This document shows positions 19,259 through 28,821 of a stretch of DNA of 41,818 nucleotides, piece after piece (positions within the stretch are counted from its first letter, which is position 1; each line of letters begins with the position of its first letter). Origin of the DNA: Kosakonia oryzendophytica (GTDB lineage: Bacteria > Pseudomonadota > Gammaproteobacteria > Enterobacterales > Enterobacteriaceae). The notes under the pieces were generated by a model that saw only the letters and a program-made list of their open reading frames with translations, was not told the DNA's origin and searched no databases. The position numbers were made by a program, and so were the translations under genes. Where the stretch lies: NCBI RefSeq assembly GCF_900094925.1, contig NZ_FMAY01000014.1:1-41818 (forward strand), in the 5' to 3' direction.

Positions 19259-19264
19259 GGCGGG

Positions 19265-19651
19265 ATGGAAAAGATCACACATGCCCGCGCCCTTCGCAAA
19301 GCATTAACGCCACAGGAGCGCCAACTGTGGCGACAATTACGTAGCCGTCGTTTTGCCTGTTATAAGTTCCGTCGCCAGCATCCGATTGGCCCATGGATCG
19401 TCGATTTCGCGTGCTGCGAGGCTCGTCTGGTTATTGAACTGGATGGTGGGCAACATGAAGAACAACGTGGATACGATAACCGCAGAACACGCTGGCTGGA
19501 AGCTGAGGGCTGGAAGGTGCTGCGTTTCTGGAATAATGAGCTGGCGAGGAATGAGGAAGGGGTGATGATGAGAATTCTGGACGTATTGCAGGTGCTTTTA
19601 CCCTCACCCCGGCCCTCTCCCTGGAAGGGAGAGGGAGAAAAACAGCGCTGA
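19265..19651 (+). CDS. DUF559 endonuclease-like protein with repeat-encoded tail
   Basis: The 128-residue protein fits the DUF559 family, which has a Vsr-like PD-(D/E)XK fold. The sequence begins ARALRKALTPQERQLWRQLR, followed by FRRQHPIGPWIVDFAC with D47 and LVIELDGGQH with E59 and Q63, the expected metal-binding pattern. Its function is unknown; nuclease activity is inferred from the fold. The last 16 or so residues (LPSPRPSPWKGEGEKQR) are encoded by the first palindromic unit of the repeat mosaic downstream, so the native protein may once have ended near residue 110. The gene is absent at this position in E. coli K-12 as I recall it. The ribosome binding site is weak. Confidence 0.75.
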   Translation: MEKITHARALRKALTPQERQLWRQLRSRRFACYKFRRQHPIGPWIVDFACCEARLVIELDGGQHEEQRGYDNRRTRWLEAEGWKVLRFWNNELARNEEGVMMRILDVLQVLLPSPRPSPWKGEGEKQR

Positions 19652-19845
19652 CAGCCCGTCCCCAGGCAGAAAATCCGCACCTGACGGTCCCCTCTTCCCC
19701 CCGAGAGAAAAACCTGCACCAGACAGTCCCCTCTCCCCTTTGGGGAAAAACCCGCACCAGACAGTCTCCTCTATCCTCGGGGGAGAAAATCGGCACCAAA
19801 TAGTCCCCTCTCCCCTTTGGGGAGAGGGTTAGGGTGAGGGGAAAG
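19598..19845. repeat. Mosaic of palindromic CCCTCTCCC repeats
   Basis: Two outer units are in opposite orientation: a plus-strand unit near 19600-19640 (CCCTCACCCCGGCCCTCTCC with its palindromic partner) and a minus-strand unit near 19803-19842. Between them about four degenerate copies of a 38-40-bp unit repeat, each with a CCCCTCTCCCC/GGGG hairpin core and a GCACCAGACAGT-like spacer. This resembles REP/BIME-type intergenic mosaics of enterobacteria. It separates the DUF559 gene from the convergent yggM and could end transcription from both sides. Confidence 0.8.
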
Positions 19846-19846
19846 A

Positions 19847-20566
19847 TTACTTCAGACCCGCTGTTAACGCTTTGCGGCTCTCTTCCAACGACACCACACG
19901 CTGGCACACATCTTTGCCAAATTGCTGGAAATCCGCTTCCTGGTTATTCCACTCATTCTGGATAGCAGTCTGTAAACCACCAAGGCTACCCAACACACCC
20001 TGTAACGGATTACCGCCGCCTTTTAGCACCGCTTTGGCACCCATCTCATTAATACTGTCCTGCAAAATACCGCCCATCGCCTGATTCACCAGTTGCTGAC
20101 CGTTGGCACGCACCTCATCAATCGCTTTATAGTGGAACGTGAGCCCGTCACTACGGTGCTCAATAATGCGATTCATCTGCTCTTTCAGTTGCGCGTCCAG
20201 TTTGGTCAGACGACTGCGCATGCTGCTGCTCTCGCCAACTTCTTTAACGATGATTTTATCCAGTGCCGTACGGCCTTTCTCCACACGGCTGCGTGCGCCT
20301 TCATCAATCCACGGCAGCGCATGACGCAGATCGGCCTGATAATCTTTCGCCTGTTCACGCTGAGCAGCACTCAGCGAAGGCTGCTTACCGTTGAACATGA
20401 CATTGCCATCCGGCGTAATCACCAGATTGCCGTTTTCCCCTTTTACCTGCACGGATTGCGGGCTGAGGATCACATCGTCACGTGGGGTCACGCTACATTG
20501 ATAATCCGCCTGAGCGGCAAAAGCGGTAAACACCAGCGTTGCCGCTAGCAGCGTTTTGCGCATCAT
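19847..20566 (-). CDS. yggM: DUF2884 periplasmic protein YggM
   Basis: YggM is a conserved enterobacterial protein of unknown function. The 239-residue product has a signal peptide ending near FAAQA and a mature part starting DYQCSVTPRDD. It is rich in charged helices, with KLDAQLKEQMNRIIEHRSDG in the middle, and a hydrophobic glycine-rich stretch VLKGGGNPLQGVLGSLGG. An AGGAG box seven bases before the first of two adjacent ATG codons sets the start at 20566. The gene follows the trmB-yggL terminator and ends at the repeat mosaic. Confidence 0.88.
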   Translation of the reverse strand: MMRKTLLAATLVFTAFAAQADYQCSVTPRDDVILSPQSVQVKGENGNLVITPDGNVMFNGKQPSLSAAQREQAKDYQADLRHALPWIDEGARSRVEKGRTALDKIIVKEVGESSSMRSRLTKLDAQLKEQMNRIIEHRSDGLTFHYKAIDEVRANGQQLVNQAMGGILQDSINEMGAKAVLKGGGNPLQGVLGSLGGLQTAIQNEWNNQEADFQQFGKDVCQRVVSLEESRKALTAGLK

Positions 20567-20586
20567 AAAAAAACTCCTGTAGAGAC

Positions 20587-20612
20587 AAAACGGGCCAGCT
20601 AATGCTGGCCCC
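20587..20612 (-). terminator. Terminator after trmB-yggL
   Basis: On the minus strand an 8-bp perfect stem GGGCCAGC/GCTGGCCC with a four-base loop is followed by GTTTT. It lies between the yggL stop and the yggM ribosome binding site. Confidence 0.8.
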
Positions 20613-20622
20613 TTATGCATGC

Positions 20623-20949
20623 TTAGTCCCACCAAACGTCGAAAAGTTCGCTGATGCGCACCTCATCCAGTTTGCGGTCCTCAAGCCATTTACGCACGAT
20701 GGCCTGGTGCTCTTCGGTGCACTTGCCCACTTCTTGCAGACAAATCAGCCCGTCCCAGGCCAGGTAACCGCTGCCGTCAAACGCCAGTTTGTTCGGCTCA
20801 ATCACTTCCTGAATAAAATCATCGACGGTTTTATCGATTTGCTCTTCACTGGTGCCTTCCGGGAAACGCCACGCGACGGAGAAACCCAGTTCCTGGAATT
20901 CGTCGATATGCATTTTTTTACGCAAGCGACGGCTGCGGTTTGTTGCCAT
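20623..20949 (-). CDS. yggL: DUF469 family protein YggL
   Basis: YggL (DUF469) is a 108-residue acidic protein reported to associate with the 50S ribosomal subunit; its precise role is unclear. The basic N-terminus [20 protein letters not shown] and the C-terminal RKLDEVRISELFDVWWD are the family hallmarks. The start is set where ATG shares its A with the trmB stop (TAATG); the frame extends ten codons upstream inside trmB without need. Confidence 0.93.
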   Translation of the reverse strand: MATNRSRRLRKKMHIDEFQELGFSVAWRFPEGTSEEQIDKTVDDFIQEVIEPNKLAFDGSGYLAWDGLICLQEVGKCTEEHQAIVRKWLEDRKLDEVRISELFDVWWD

Positions 20950-21668
20950 TATTTCACCCTCTCGAACATTAAGTCCCATACGCCGTGACCAAGACGATGG
21001 CCACGCTGTTCAAATTTCGTCACCGGGCGCGACTCGGGGCGCGGCACATAATCACTCGTCGCCGACAGGTTTTTATACCCATCAATAGAAGACATGACCT
21101 CGAGCATATGTTGCGCATAGGCTTCCCAATCGGTCGCCATATGAAACACGCCGCCGGGTTTCAGCTTACTTTTCACCAGTTCAGCAAACGGTACCTGAAC
21201 GATGCGGCGTTTATTATGACGCGCTTTATGCCACGGGTCAGGAAAAAAGAGCTGCACCATATTTAAAGAATTGTCAGGGATCATTTTGTGCAGCACTTCG
21301 ACCGCGTCATGGCACATCACCCGTAGGTTTTCCACGCCCTCTTCGTGAGCGGAAGAGAGGCACGCGCCAACGCCCGGCGAATGCACTTCAATACCGAGGA
21401 AATTCTGCTCCGGGCGGATTTTCGCCATCTCCACCAGCGAAGCGCCCATGCCGAAACCGATCTCCAACGTCACCGGCGCGGTGCGGCCAAACAGCGCGGC
21501 AAAATCCAGCGGCTGTTCAGTGAACTCAACGCCCATCACCGGCCAGTAGTTTTCCAGCGCGTGCTGCTGCCCTTTAGTCAGGCGGCCCTGGCGACGGACA
21601 AAGCTGCGAATTCGGCGCAGCGGGCGACCGTTTTCATCAAATTCCGGTGAAATGACGTCGTTATTCAT
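20949..21668 (-). CDS. trmB: tRNA (guanine-N7-)-methyltransferase
   Basis: TrmB methylates G46 of the tRNA variable loop using S-adenosylmethionine. The 239-residue product equals E. coli TrmB. The SAM-binding motif [17 protein letters not shown] is near residue 65, and the catalytic and tRNA-binding region contains [18 protein letters not shown]. It is divergent from mutY, and its stop overlaps the yggL start. Confidence 0.96.
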   Translation of the reverse strand: MNNDVISPEFDENGRPLRRIRSFVRRQGRLTKGQQHALENYWPVMGVEFTEQPLDFAALFGRTAPVTLEIGFGMGASLVEMAKIRPEQNFLGIEVHSPGVGACLSSAHEEGVENLRVMCHDAVEVLHKMIPDNSLNMVQLFFPDPWHKARHNKRRIVQVPFAELVKSKLKPGGVFHMATDWEAYAQHMLEVMSSIDGYKNLSATSDYVPRPESRPVTKFEQRGHRLGHGVWDLMFERVK

Positions 21669-21810
21669 AAAGTTTTCTGCTTGTGAGAGTGTTCAGGAAA
21701 CGGGCATTATCCAAAGTTCATCGCACGATGCAAGCACCGGAAAGTTCCGGTTTACAGTCTGCTGCCGCTGTGCTGCAATCTTGGCCCCTGATAACGCGAT
21801 TCTGGTGACC

Positions 21811-22860
21811 ATGCAAGCGTCTCAATTTTCAGCCCAGGTTCTGGACTGGTACGACAAATACGGGCGAAAAACTCTGCCCTGGCAAATTGAAAAAACGCCT
21901 TACAAAGTATGGCTGTCGGAAGTGATGTTGCAACAAACACAGGTCGCAACCGTTATTCCCTATTTCCAGCGATTTATGGCGCGCTTCCCCACGGTAACCG
22001 ATCTGGCGAACGCGCCGCTGGATGAAGTACTGCATCTGTGGACCGGTCTCGGTTACTACGCCCGCGCCCGCAATCTGCACAAAGCCGCGCAGCAGGTGGC
22101 TAACCGGCACGGCGGTTATTTTCCTGAAACGTTTGACGAGGTTGCCGCCCTGCCAGGCGTTGGTCGCTCAACGGCAGGTGCGATTCTCTCTTTGTCGCTG
22201 GGCAAACACTTTCCTATTCTTGACGGTAACGTAAAACGCGTGCTGGCGCGCTGCTATGCCGTGGAGGGCTGGCCGGGCAAAAAGGACGTGGAAAAACGCC
22301 TGTGGGATTTGAGCGCCCAGGTGACGCCAGCCCATGGCGTAGAGCGTTTTAACCAGGCGATGATGGATCTCGGCGCAATCGTCTGTACGCGCTCAAAACC
22401 GAAGTGCGAGCTCTGCCCGCTGCAAACCGGTTGCGAGGCGTATGCCGCCCATTCATGGGCGCAGTATCCGGGTAAAAAGCCGAAACAGACGCTTCCTGAA
22501 CGCACCGGTTACTTCCTGTTGATGCAGCACGAAGGTGAGGTCTATCTTGAACAGCGCCCACCAAGCGGTCTGTGGGGCGGTTTGTTCTGTTTTCCGCAGT
22601 TCAGTGATGAAGCCGCCCTGCGTGACTGGCTGGCGCAAAGAAGCATTCCTGCGGATAATCTCAGCCAACGGGTAGCATTTCGCCATACGTTTAGCCATTT
22701 CCATCTGGATATTGTGCCTATGTGGCTTGATGTGTCCTCGTTCTCGTCTTGCATGGATGAAGGCGCGGGTCTTTGGTATAACTTAGCGCAACCGCCGTCG
22801 GTCGGTCTGGCGGCCCCAGTGGAACGCCTGATACAGCAATTACGCGCAGGCGCTTTATAG
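21811..22860 (+). CDS. mutY: Adenine DNA glycosylase MutY
   Basis: MutY removes adenine mispaired with 8-oxoguanine in base excision repair. The 349-residue product contains the catalytic Glu37 ([10 protein letters not shown]), the helix-hairpin-helix [12 protein letters not shown] near 114-125, catalytic Asp138 in ILDGNV, and the 4Fe-4S cysteines C192, C199, C202 and C208. The C-terminal MutT-like domain (about 230-345) recognises the oxidised guanine. The start MQASQFSA matches E. coli; the frame remains open 53 codons upstream through the divergent promoter region. yggX begins 26 bases downstream and is probably co-transcribed. Confidence 0.96.
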   Translation: MQASQFSAQVLDWYDKYGRKTLPWQIEKTPYKVWLSEVMLQQTQVATVIPYFQRFMARFPTVTDLANAPLDEVLHLWTGLGYYARARNLHKAAQQVANRHGGYFPETFDEVAALPGVGRSTAGAILSLSLGKHFPILDGNVKRVLARCYAVEGWPGKKDVEKRLWDLSAQVTPAHGVERFNQAMMDLGAIVCTRSKPKCELCPLQTGCEAYAAHSWAQYPGKKPKQTLPERTGYFLLMQHEGEVYLEQRPPSGLWGGLFCFPQFSDEAALRDWLAQRSIPADNLSQRVAFRHTFSHFHLDIVPMWLDVSSFSSCMDEGAGLWYNLAQPPSVGLAAPVERLIQQLRAGAL

Positions 22861-22883
22861 CGCTGGCGCATGAAAGAGGATGA

Positions 22884-23162
<279 letters not shown>

Positions 23163-23271
23163 GCGTCTGCACGCTCACCACGGCTGGCAATGTCGCTAAA
23201 TCATGGGAAGACATTGCCCGCAAGCGAGCGTCACTGGCGCGGTTAAACCCACACAACTGCATCCCGGAATG

Positions 23272-24354
23272 ATGAAAAAATTTTTAGCGCTCGCCCTGAT
23301 TGCGCCGTTGCTGATTTCGTGTTCCAGCTCTAAAAAAGCAGGCGAAGACTATAACGAAGCCTGGATCAAAGACACCAACGGTTTTGACATTTTGATGGGG
23401 CAGTTTGCCCATAATATTGAGAATTTATGGGGGTTTAACGAAGTCCTTATTGCAGGGCCGAAGGACTACGTTAAATACACCGACCAGTACCAGACGCGAA
23501 GCCATATTAACTTCGACGCCGGGACAATCACTGTTGAAACCATTGCCGGTACCGAACCGGCCGCACATCTGCGCCAGGCGATCATCAAAACCCTGCTGAT
23601 GGGCGACGACCCCGGCTCTATCGACCTCTACTCCGACGTTGACGATATCCCCATCTCCAAAGAACCGTTCTTGTATGGCCAGGTGCTGGATAACAACGGC
23701 GAAGCCATTCGCTGGCAGTGGCGCGCTGTGCGCTTTGCCGATTATTTGCTGCAAACTCGCATGAAAAGCCGCAGCAACGGTTTACGCGTGATCTACAGCG
23801 TCACCATCAATCTGGTGCCAAACCACCTCGATAAGCGTGCGCACAAATACGTGGGTATGGTACGCCAGGCGGCACGGAAATATGGCGTGGAAGAGTCACT
23901 GATTCTGGCGATTATGCAGACCGAATCCTCATTTAACCCGTATGCGGTCAGCCGTTCCGATGCGCTGGGATTGATGCAGGTCGTGCAGCACAGCGCCGGG
24001 AAAGATGTGTTCCGTGCGCAGGGGAAATCCGGTACACCGGACAGAAACTATCTGTTTGATCCGCAAAGCAACATTGATACCGGTACTGCCTACCTGGCGA
24101 TGCTGAACAATATTTATCTTTCCGGCATCACTAACCCAACATCACGCCGTTATGCGGTGATCACCGCCTATAACGGCGGCGCAGGTAGCGTGTTGCGCGT
24201 CTTCTCCAGTGATAAGGTGCAGGCGGCAAATATCATTAACAGCATGACGCCGGGGGATGTTTACGAAACCCTGACCAGCCGCCATCCGTCCGCGGAATCC
24301 CGCCGTTACCTCTATAAAGTGAATACGGCGCAGAAGACATACCGCCGCAATTAA
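23272..24354 (+). CDS. mltC: Membrane-bound lytic murein transglycosylase C
   Basis: MltC is an outer-membrane lipoprotein that cleaves peptidoglycan with formation of 1,6-anhydromuramic ends. The 360-residue product starts with a lipoprotein signal ending LLISC (Cys17). After an N-terminal DUF3393 region (about 20-190) comes the SLT domain, with catalytic Glu218 in [18 protein letters not shown] and the family motifs GLMQV and AYNGGAGSV. Two adjacent ATG codons (23269 and 23272) are possible starts; the second gives the E. coli form. Confidence 0.95.
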   Translation: MKKFLALALIAPLLISCSSSKKAGEDYNEAWIKDTNGFDILMGQFAHNIENLWGFNEVLIAGPKDYVKYTDQYQTRSHINFDAGTITVETIAGTEPAAHLRQAIIKTLLMGDDPGSIDLYSDVDDIPISKEPFLYGQVLDNNGEAIRWQWRAVRFADYLLQTRMKSRSNGLRVIYSVTINLVPNHLDKRAHKYVGMVRQAARKYGVEESLILAIMQTESSFNPYAVSRSDALGLMQVVQHSAGKDVFRAQGKSGTPDRNYLFDPQSNIDTGTAYLAMLNNIYLSGITNPTSRRYAVITAYNGGAGSVLRVFSSDKVQAANIINSMTPGDVYETLTSRHPSAESRRYLYKVNTAQKTYRRN

Positions 24355-24420
24355 CTCCCTTCACCTTATGCCTCTTTCACGCATCACGCGGAAAGAGGCA
24401 TAAGCGTTACCTTTGAGAGA

Positions 24421-24456
24421 TGCAAACGGTTGCGTAAAATTGTGACATACGTCACC
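24421..24456 (+). promoter_or_regulatory. CytR-like operator and CRP site upstream of nupG
   Basis: TGCAAACGGTTGCGT at 24421-24435 contains inverted TGCAA/TTGCG half-sites of the CytR type. TGTGACATACGTCACC at 24441-24456 matches the CRP consensus in all but the last base. E. coli nupG is controlled by CytR and CRP together, so this fits. Confidence 0.6.
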
Positions 24457-24601
24457 ATATGGAATTGCAATCAGAGGAAGTTTGCATTTTTATGTCGGGC
24501 GTAACAAATTCACCACGCCGTCGATGATAGAATCCTGACACATAACAAAAGCAATTGTGCCCATTCCAACACCTAACCGTCTCCTTTGTGAGGAAATTAG
24601 C

Positions 24602-25855
24602 ATGAATCTTAAGCTGCAGCTGAAAGTCATTATCTTTCTGCAGTTCTGCCTGTGGGGTAGCTGGCTGACTACACTTGGCTCTTATATGTTCGTCACCCTG
24701 AAATTTGAGGGTGCGGAAATCGGCGCCGTTTACAGCTCGCTGGGTATTGCCTCTCTGCTGATGCCAACGCTGCTCGGTATCATTGCGGATAAATGGCTGA
24801 GTGCAAAATGGGTTTACGCCCTTTGCCACCTGGTCGGGGCGATCACGCTGTTTATCGCTGCAGGTGTGACGACGCCGGGGGCTATGTTTGCCATTATTCT
24901 GCTCAACTCGCTGGCCTATATGCCAACGCTGGGCCTGGTAAACACCATCTCCTACTTCCGTTTGCAATCCGCCGGTCACGACATCGTGACAGAGTTCCCG
25001 CCAATTCGTATCTGGGGCACCATTGGCTTTATCCTGGCAATGTGGGCGGTGAGCTTCTCAGGTTTCGAACTGAGCCATATGCAGCTCTATATCGGCGCTG
25101 CGCTGTCGCTGCTGCTGAGCCTGATCTCTCTGACGTTACCGCACATTCCGGTGGCAAAAAGCAAAGAGAAACAGACCTGGGTGGAAATGCTCGGCCTGAA
25201 CGCGTTTGCGCTGTTTAAAAACAAGCGCATGGCGATTTTCTTTATCTTCTCGATGCTGCTGGGCGCCGAGTTGCAGATCACCAACATGTTCGGCAACACC
25301 TTCCTGCACAGTTTCGATGCTAACCCGCTGTTTGCCAACAGCTTTATCGTGACCCATGCCTCGGTCATGATGTCGATTTCGCAGATTTCCGAAACCGCCT
25401 TCATCCTGGCTATTCCGTTCTTTATGAGCCGCTACGGCATTAAGAACGTCATGATGATCAGTATTTTCGCCTGGGTGCTGCGTTTTGGCCTGTTCGCCTT
25501 CGGCGACCCGACGCCGTTCGGTACCGTACTGCTGGTGCTGTCGATGATCGTGTACGGCTGTGCATTCGACTTCTTCAACATCTCTGGCTCCGTATTTGTG
25601 GAGAAAGAAGTCAGCCCGGCCATCCGCGCCAGTGCACAGGGTATGCTGCTGATGATGACCAACGGTTTCGGTTGCATCCTCGGCGGTATGGTGAGCGGTA
25701 AAGTGGTGGAGATTTACACCACTGCAGGCGTGACCGACTGGAAAACCGTATGGTTGATTTTCGCCGGTTATTCGCTGGTACTGGCGTTCGCGTTCATCAC
25801 GATGTTTAAGTACAAACACGTGCGCGAACCGGCAGGCGTCGCGCAAAAAGCGTAA
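24602..25855 (+). CDS. nupG: Nucleoside:H+ symporter NupG
   Basis: NupG is a 12-helix inner-membrane transporter of the NHS family that takes up purine and pyrimidine nucleosides with protons. The 417-residue product is nearly the E. coli length. Hydrophobic segments start at once with LKVIIFLQFCLWGSWLTTLG, and the conserved PPIRIWGTIGFI, LLGAELQITNMFGNTFLHSF and YGCAFDFFNISGSVFVEKE blocks are intact. GAGGAAATTAGC precedes the ATG. A strong terminator follows, and the next gene, citG, is convergent; in E. coli the next gene is speC. Confidence 0.96.
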   Translation: MNLKLQLKVIIFLQFCLWGSWLTTLGSYMFVTLKFEGAEIGAVYSSLGIASLLMPTLLGIIADKWLSAKWVYALCHLVGAITLFIAAGVTTPGAMFAIILLNSLAYMPTLGLVNTISYFRLQSAGHDIVTEFPPIRIWGTIGFILAMWAVSFSGFELSHMQLYIGAALSLLLSLISLTLPHIPVAKSKEKQTWVEMLGLNAFALFKNKRMAIFFIFSMLLGAELQITNMFGNTFLHSFDANPLFANSFIVTHASVMMSISQISETAFILAIPFFMSRYGIKNVMMISIFAWVLRFGLFAFGDPTPFGTVLLVLSMIVYGCAFDFFNISGSVFVEKEVSPAIRASAQGMLLMMTNGFGCILGGMVSGKVVEIYTTAGVTDWKTVWLIFAGYSLVLAFAFITMFKYKHVREPAGVAQKA

Positions 25856-25860
25856 GACAA

Positions 25861-25889
25861 AAAACCCGGCCTGAGCGCCGGGTTTTTTA
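25861..25889 (+). terminator. Rho-independent terminator after nupG
   Basis: A 10-bp stem AAAACCCGGC/GCCGGGTTTT with a six-base loop and a T run starts five bases after the nupG stop. It is symmetric enough to act for the convergent citrate operon too. Confidence 0.92.
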
Positions 25890-25940
25890 TTGGCCTGTTG
25901 CCGGATGATGGCCTCGCCCTATTCCTCCGGCAAAAACAGC

Positions 25941-26771
25941 TTAAGGGAGCGATGCCAGCACATACGCGACGGCCAGTAAGTCCGCGCTACCGCCGGGGCT
26001 TAAGCGCCTCGCCATCAACGCATTATCCATTTCCCGCAGGGAATCGCTATTCCACGAGGTCGCCAGCAATGCGGCCGCATAATCCTGTACATAACGCAGC
26101 CCTGCCATACCCCCACGCGATACCAGATTGCTGTCGGCGTTGGCGGCCATCAGGCGCAGCAGCGCGTTGTGCAAGCGGCGCTCCCCTTGTTCCTGATGCC
26201 AGAACGGCAATACCGCGCGTCGTACGGTGATAAAGCCCTGTTCAACTTCTCCGCGAGCCCCGGTCAGGCCATAGGCATGAAATTGCTTCTCGCCAGCGGT
26301 GGCTGCTTGCGGTCGCGCCATCAGCTCACGCGCCACCAGGCCACGACAAATTTCACTGACCTGACGGCACAATGCATCAGCGCTAACCACTCGGTTTTGC
26401 CCCTGCAAGCGCCCGGCAGCGAAACATAACAACCCTAGCGAAAAGATGCCGCCTTTATGGGTATTCACCCCGTTTGTGGCGCTGAGCATGGCCTGTTCAC
26501 AGGCGATGCCCTGAGGTCGTAACAGGCGTAACTGCTCGCTGGCGGGTTTATGGGCATGTGCTTGCCCAGCCTGCATAAACGCGGAAAACCAGGGCGTGAT
26601 AGCCGCAATGCTCTTCACAAACAGAGCGTGGTCCATATCCTGGTGCGAGCCGGAATTCGCTCTGTCCACCAGCCCCGGTTTCGGGGTTAAATCCAGTTCA
26701 ATACGCAACGCCCGCGCGGCAAGCGTGGGCACATCGTCTTGTTGGGGGTTAGTCGCGAGCAAACCAGCCAT
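25941..26771 (-). CDS. citG: Triphosphoribosyl-dephospho-CoA synthase CitG
   Basis: CitG makes 2'-(5''-triphosphoribosyl)-3'-dephospho-CoA from ATP and dephospho-CoA, the precursor of the citrate lyase prosthetic group. The 276-residue product has the family segment ELDLTPKPGLVDRANSGSHQ near the N-terminus and the NTHKGGIFSLGLL block in the middle, plus RGGMAGLRYVQDYA. The ATG at 26771 overlaps the end of citX by 23 bases; a TTG one codon earlier is possible. It is the last gene of the operon and ends opposite nupG. Confidence 0.92.
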   Translation of the reverse strand: MAGLLATNPQQDDVPTLAARALRIELDLTPKPGLVDRANSGSHQDMDHALFVKSIAAITPWFSAFMQAGQAHAHKPASEQLRLLRPQGIACEQAMLSATNGVNTHKGGIFSLGLLCFAAGRLQGQNRVVSADALCRQVSEICRGLVARELMARPQAATAGEKQFHAYGLTGARGEVEQGFITVRRAVLPFWHQEQGERRLHNALLRLMAANADSNLVSRGGMAGLRYVQDYAAALLATSWNSDSLREMDNALMARRLSPGGSADLLAVAYVLASLP

Positions 26772-27288
26772 CAATCAATCTCTCTACACGCCCGACCACA
26801 TCCTCAACCGGATGGCGACGAGAGCGTGCGCAGCCGTGTGCAGGCTCGTCGCATACCAGGCAGCGGCGCGTGTTCAGATCCAGCGAATGTCGGCCAACTT
26901 GTCCGTTGTCCGGGCAAAAAACATCAAAATCCCACAATCTACCCAGCGGATGCGTTTGCTCCATCTCCACGCAGCAAGCTTTGATTTCCACCGCCGGATG
27001 CGCCACGCACCACAAGGCTTCTGCGCCGGTTGGCAACCACAGCACCTGTCTGTCCAGCACGTTCCAGCGATGCTGCCACAGCAACTGGTCGCAGGCTTGC
27101 AACGCCACCCCCATGGTATTGCGATAGCGGATACTGTCTTTAACCGCGCCGGGCGTCACCAGCGTCAGCGAAATAACCGGTTGTTGATAGTGAGCGAGCC
27201 AGTCAGCCTGACGCGCCGCGCGGCTATCTTTCGCCGCCAGCAGCGCTTCAAGGCTGACGCCCGCTCTCACGGGCGTCAGTGTGGTCAT
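26749..27288 (-). CDS. citX: Apo-citrate lyase phosphoribosyl-dephospho-CoA transferase CitX
   Basis: CitX transfers the CitG product to the serine of the acyl carrier protein CitD to give holo-citrate lyase. The 179-residue product carries the conserved RAARQADWLAHYQQPVISLTLVTPGAVKD split here as RAARQADWLA and VISLTLVTPGAVKD, and the C-terminal RRCLVCDEPAHGCARSRRH motif. In some species CitX is fused to CitG; here they are separate overlapping genes. Its ATG overlaps the citF stop as ATGA. Confidence 0.92.
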   Translation of the reverse strand: MTTLTPVRAGVSLEALLAAKDSRAARQADWLAHYQQPVISLTLVTPGAVKDSIRYRNTMGVALQACDQLLWQHRWNVLDRQVLWLPTGAEALWCVAHPAVEIKACCVEMEQTHPLGRLWDFDVFCPDNGQVGRHSLDLNTRRCLVCDEPAHGCARSRRHPVEDVVGRVERLIDGWFARD

Positions 27289-28811
27289 TGATTTTCCTCT
27301 TTAACCTGACGGACAACGTCAATCACGCTGCCGTCGCGGTAGCGGATCACCCCGACGATACGGTCGGTAAAGGCGATCGGTTTCGGTTCACCGGTCAGGG
27401 AGATGGCACGTTGATAAAGCGCGTCGATATCCACGATTTTCAGTCCAGCCGCCAGCAGGCGTTCGCGAATTTCCGGGCGCGCCGGGTTAACGGCAATTCC
27501 GTGGTCGGTCACCAGCACATCGATGCTTTCCCCTGGTGTCAGCAGTGTGGTTACCCGTTTTACCACGGTCGGGATACGGCTACGCAGCAGAGGCGCAACC
27601 ACAATGGTCAGGTTTGCCGCTGCAGCCACATCACAGTGACCACCGGACGCGCCACGCATCACACCATCGGAACCAGTAATTACGTTAACGTTAAAATCGA
27701 CGTCAATTTCTAGCGCGCTGAGAATCACCACATCCAGTTGATCGCAGCTTGCCGCTTTACCACCGGGGTTGGCGTAGACGTTGGTGGAGATTTCCACATG
27801 GTTCGGGTTACGACGCAGTGATGCCGCCGCTTCGCTGTCAAAGCACTGGGTATCCAGCAGTTTTTCGATTAACCCTTTTTCATGCAGATCCACCAGGCTA
27901 CCGGTGATACCGCCAAGCGCAAAACGGGCTTTCACACCGTGGCGCTCCATTTTCTCTTCCATAAAGCGGGTCGCTGCGGTGGACGCCGCACCGGACCCCG
28001 TCTGCATGGAGAAGCCGTCTTTGAAATAGCCGGAGTGTTCAATCACATCGGCGGCATAACGAGCGATCATCAGTTCACGCGGGTTACTGGTCACACGGGC
28101 TGCACCCACGCTGATTTTGGCCGGATCGCCAACGCTCTCCACCTGAACGATCAGATCCACCTGATTCTGACTGAGGCTTGCCGGCATATTCGGGAACGGC
28201 ACCAGCTCTTCGGTCAGCAACACCACTTTTTTGGCGAACTGCGCATCCACCATCGCGTAACCCAACGAGCCGCAGGACGATTTGCCCTGCGTACCGTTGG
28301 CATTACCAAATTCGTCGCTGCACGGTACGCCAAGGAAAGCGACATCGATGTTCAGCTCACCGTCCTGCAACAATTTCACGCGACCACCGTGGGAGTGAAT
28401 TTGTACCGGTTCGTCCATCAGCCCGTGGGAGATAGCATCTGCCAGCTTGCCGCGCATACCGGAGGTATAAATCCGGGTGATCACGCCATTCTGAATATGC
28501 TCGATCAGCGCATCGTTACAGGTCATCAGTGAACTGGAGGCCAGCGTCAGGTTTTTAAAACCCAGACGCGCCAACGTCGCCACCACGTTATTGATCACGC
28601 GGTCGCCTTCGCGAAACGCATGATGGAAAGAGATCGTCATACCGTCTTTCAGGCCGCTGCGGGCAATGGCATCTTCCAGCGTGGCGCAGAGTTTACGCGT
28701 ATGTTTGCTGTTAACGTCCGCCAGCCACGGCGTGGCGGCATGGGCGCTCTCAAAGGGTTTTAAATCACGCAGATGGGGGAAATTAACGTGAAGAAGCTCT
28801 GTTTGATTCAT
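27285..28811 (-). CDS. citF: Citrate lyase alpha subunit (citrate:acetyl-ACP transferase)
   Basis: CitF exchanges the acetyl group on CitD for citrate, giving citryl-ACP. The 508-residue product is close to the E. coli 510. The CoA-transferase-like core is visible in DGMTISFHHAFREGD near residue 70, the HSHGGRVKLLQDGELNIDVAF block near 150, LTGEP near the end and GSDGVMRGASGGHCD near 400. MNQTELLH at 28811 has AAGGA seven bases upstream and leaves a ten-base gap after citE; the frame extends 13 codons further into citE without need. Confidence 0.96.
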   Translation of the reverse strand: MNQTELLHVNFPHLRDLKPFESAHAATPWLADVNSKHTRKLCATLEDAIARSGLKDGMTISFHHAFREGDRVINNVVATLARLGFKNLTLASSSLMTCNDALIEHIQNGVITRIYTSGMRGKLADAISHGLMDEPVQIHSHGGRVKLLQDGELNIDVAFLGVPCSDEFGNANGTQGKSSCGSLGYAMVDAQFAKKVVLLTEELVPFPNMPASLSQNQVDLIVQVESVGDPAKISVGAARVTSNPRELMIARYAADVIEHSGYFKDGFSMQTGSGAASTAATRFMEEKMERHGVKARFALGGITGSLVDLHEKGLIEKLLDTQCFDSEAAASLRRNPNHVEISTNVYANPGGKAASCDQLDVVILSALEIDVDFNVNVITGSDGVMRGASGGHCDVAAAANLTIVVAPLLRSRIPTVVKRVTTLLTPGESIDVLVTDHGIAVNPARPEIRERLLAAGLKIVDIDALYQRAISLTGEPKPIAFTDRIVGVIRYRDGSVIDVVRQVKEENQ

Positions 28812-28821
28812 TGTTCTGTCC

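Noticed and set aside
19650..19840. Possible CRISPR array
   Set aside because: The period is about 38-40 bp but the copies are degenerate throughout with no unique spacers, and palindromic cores match known intergenic elements; no cas gene is present.
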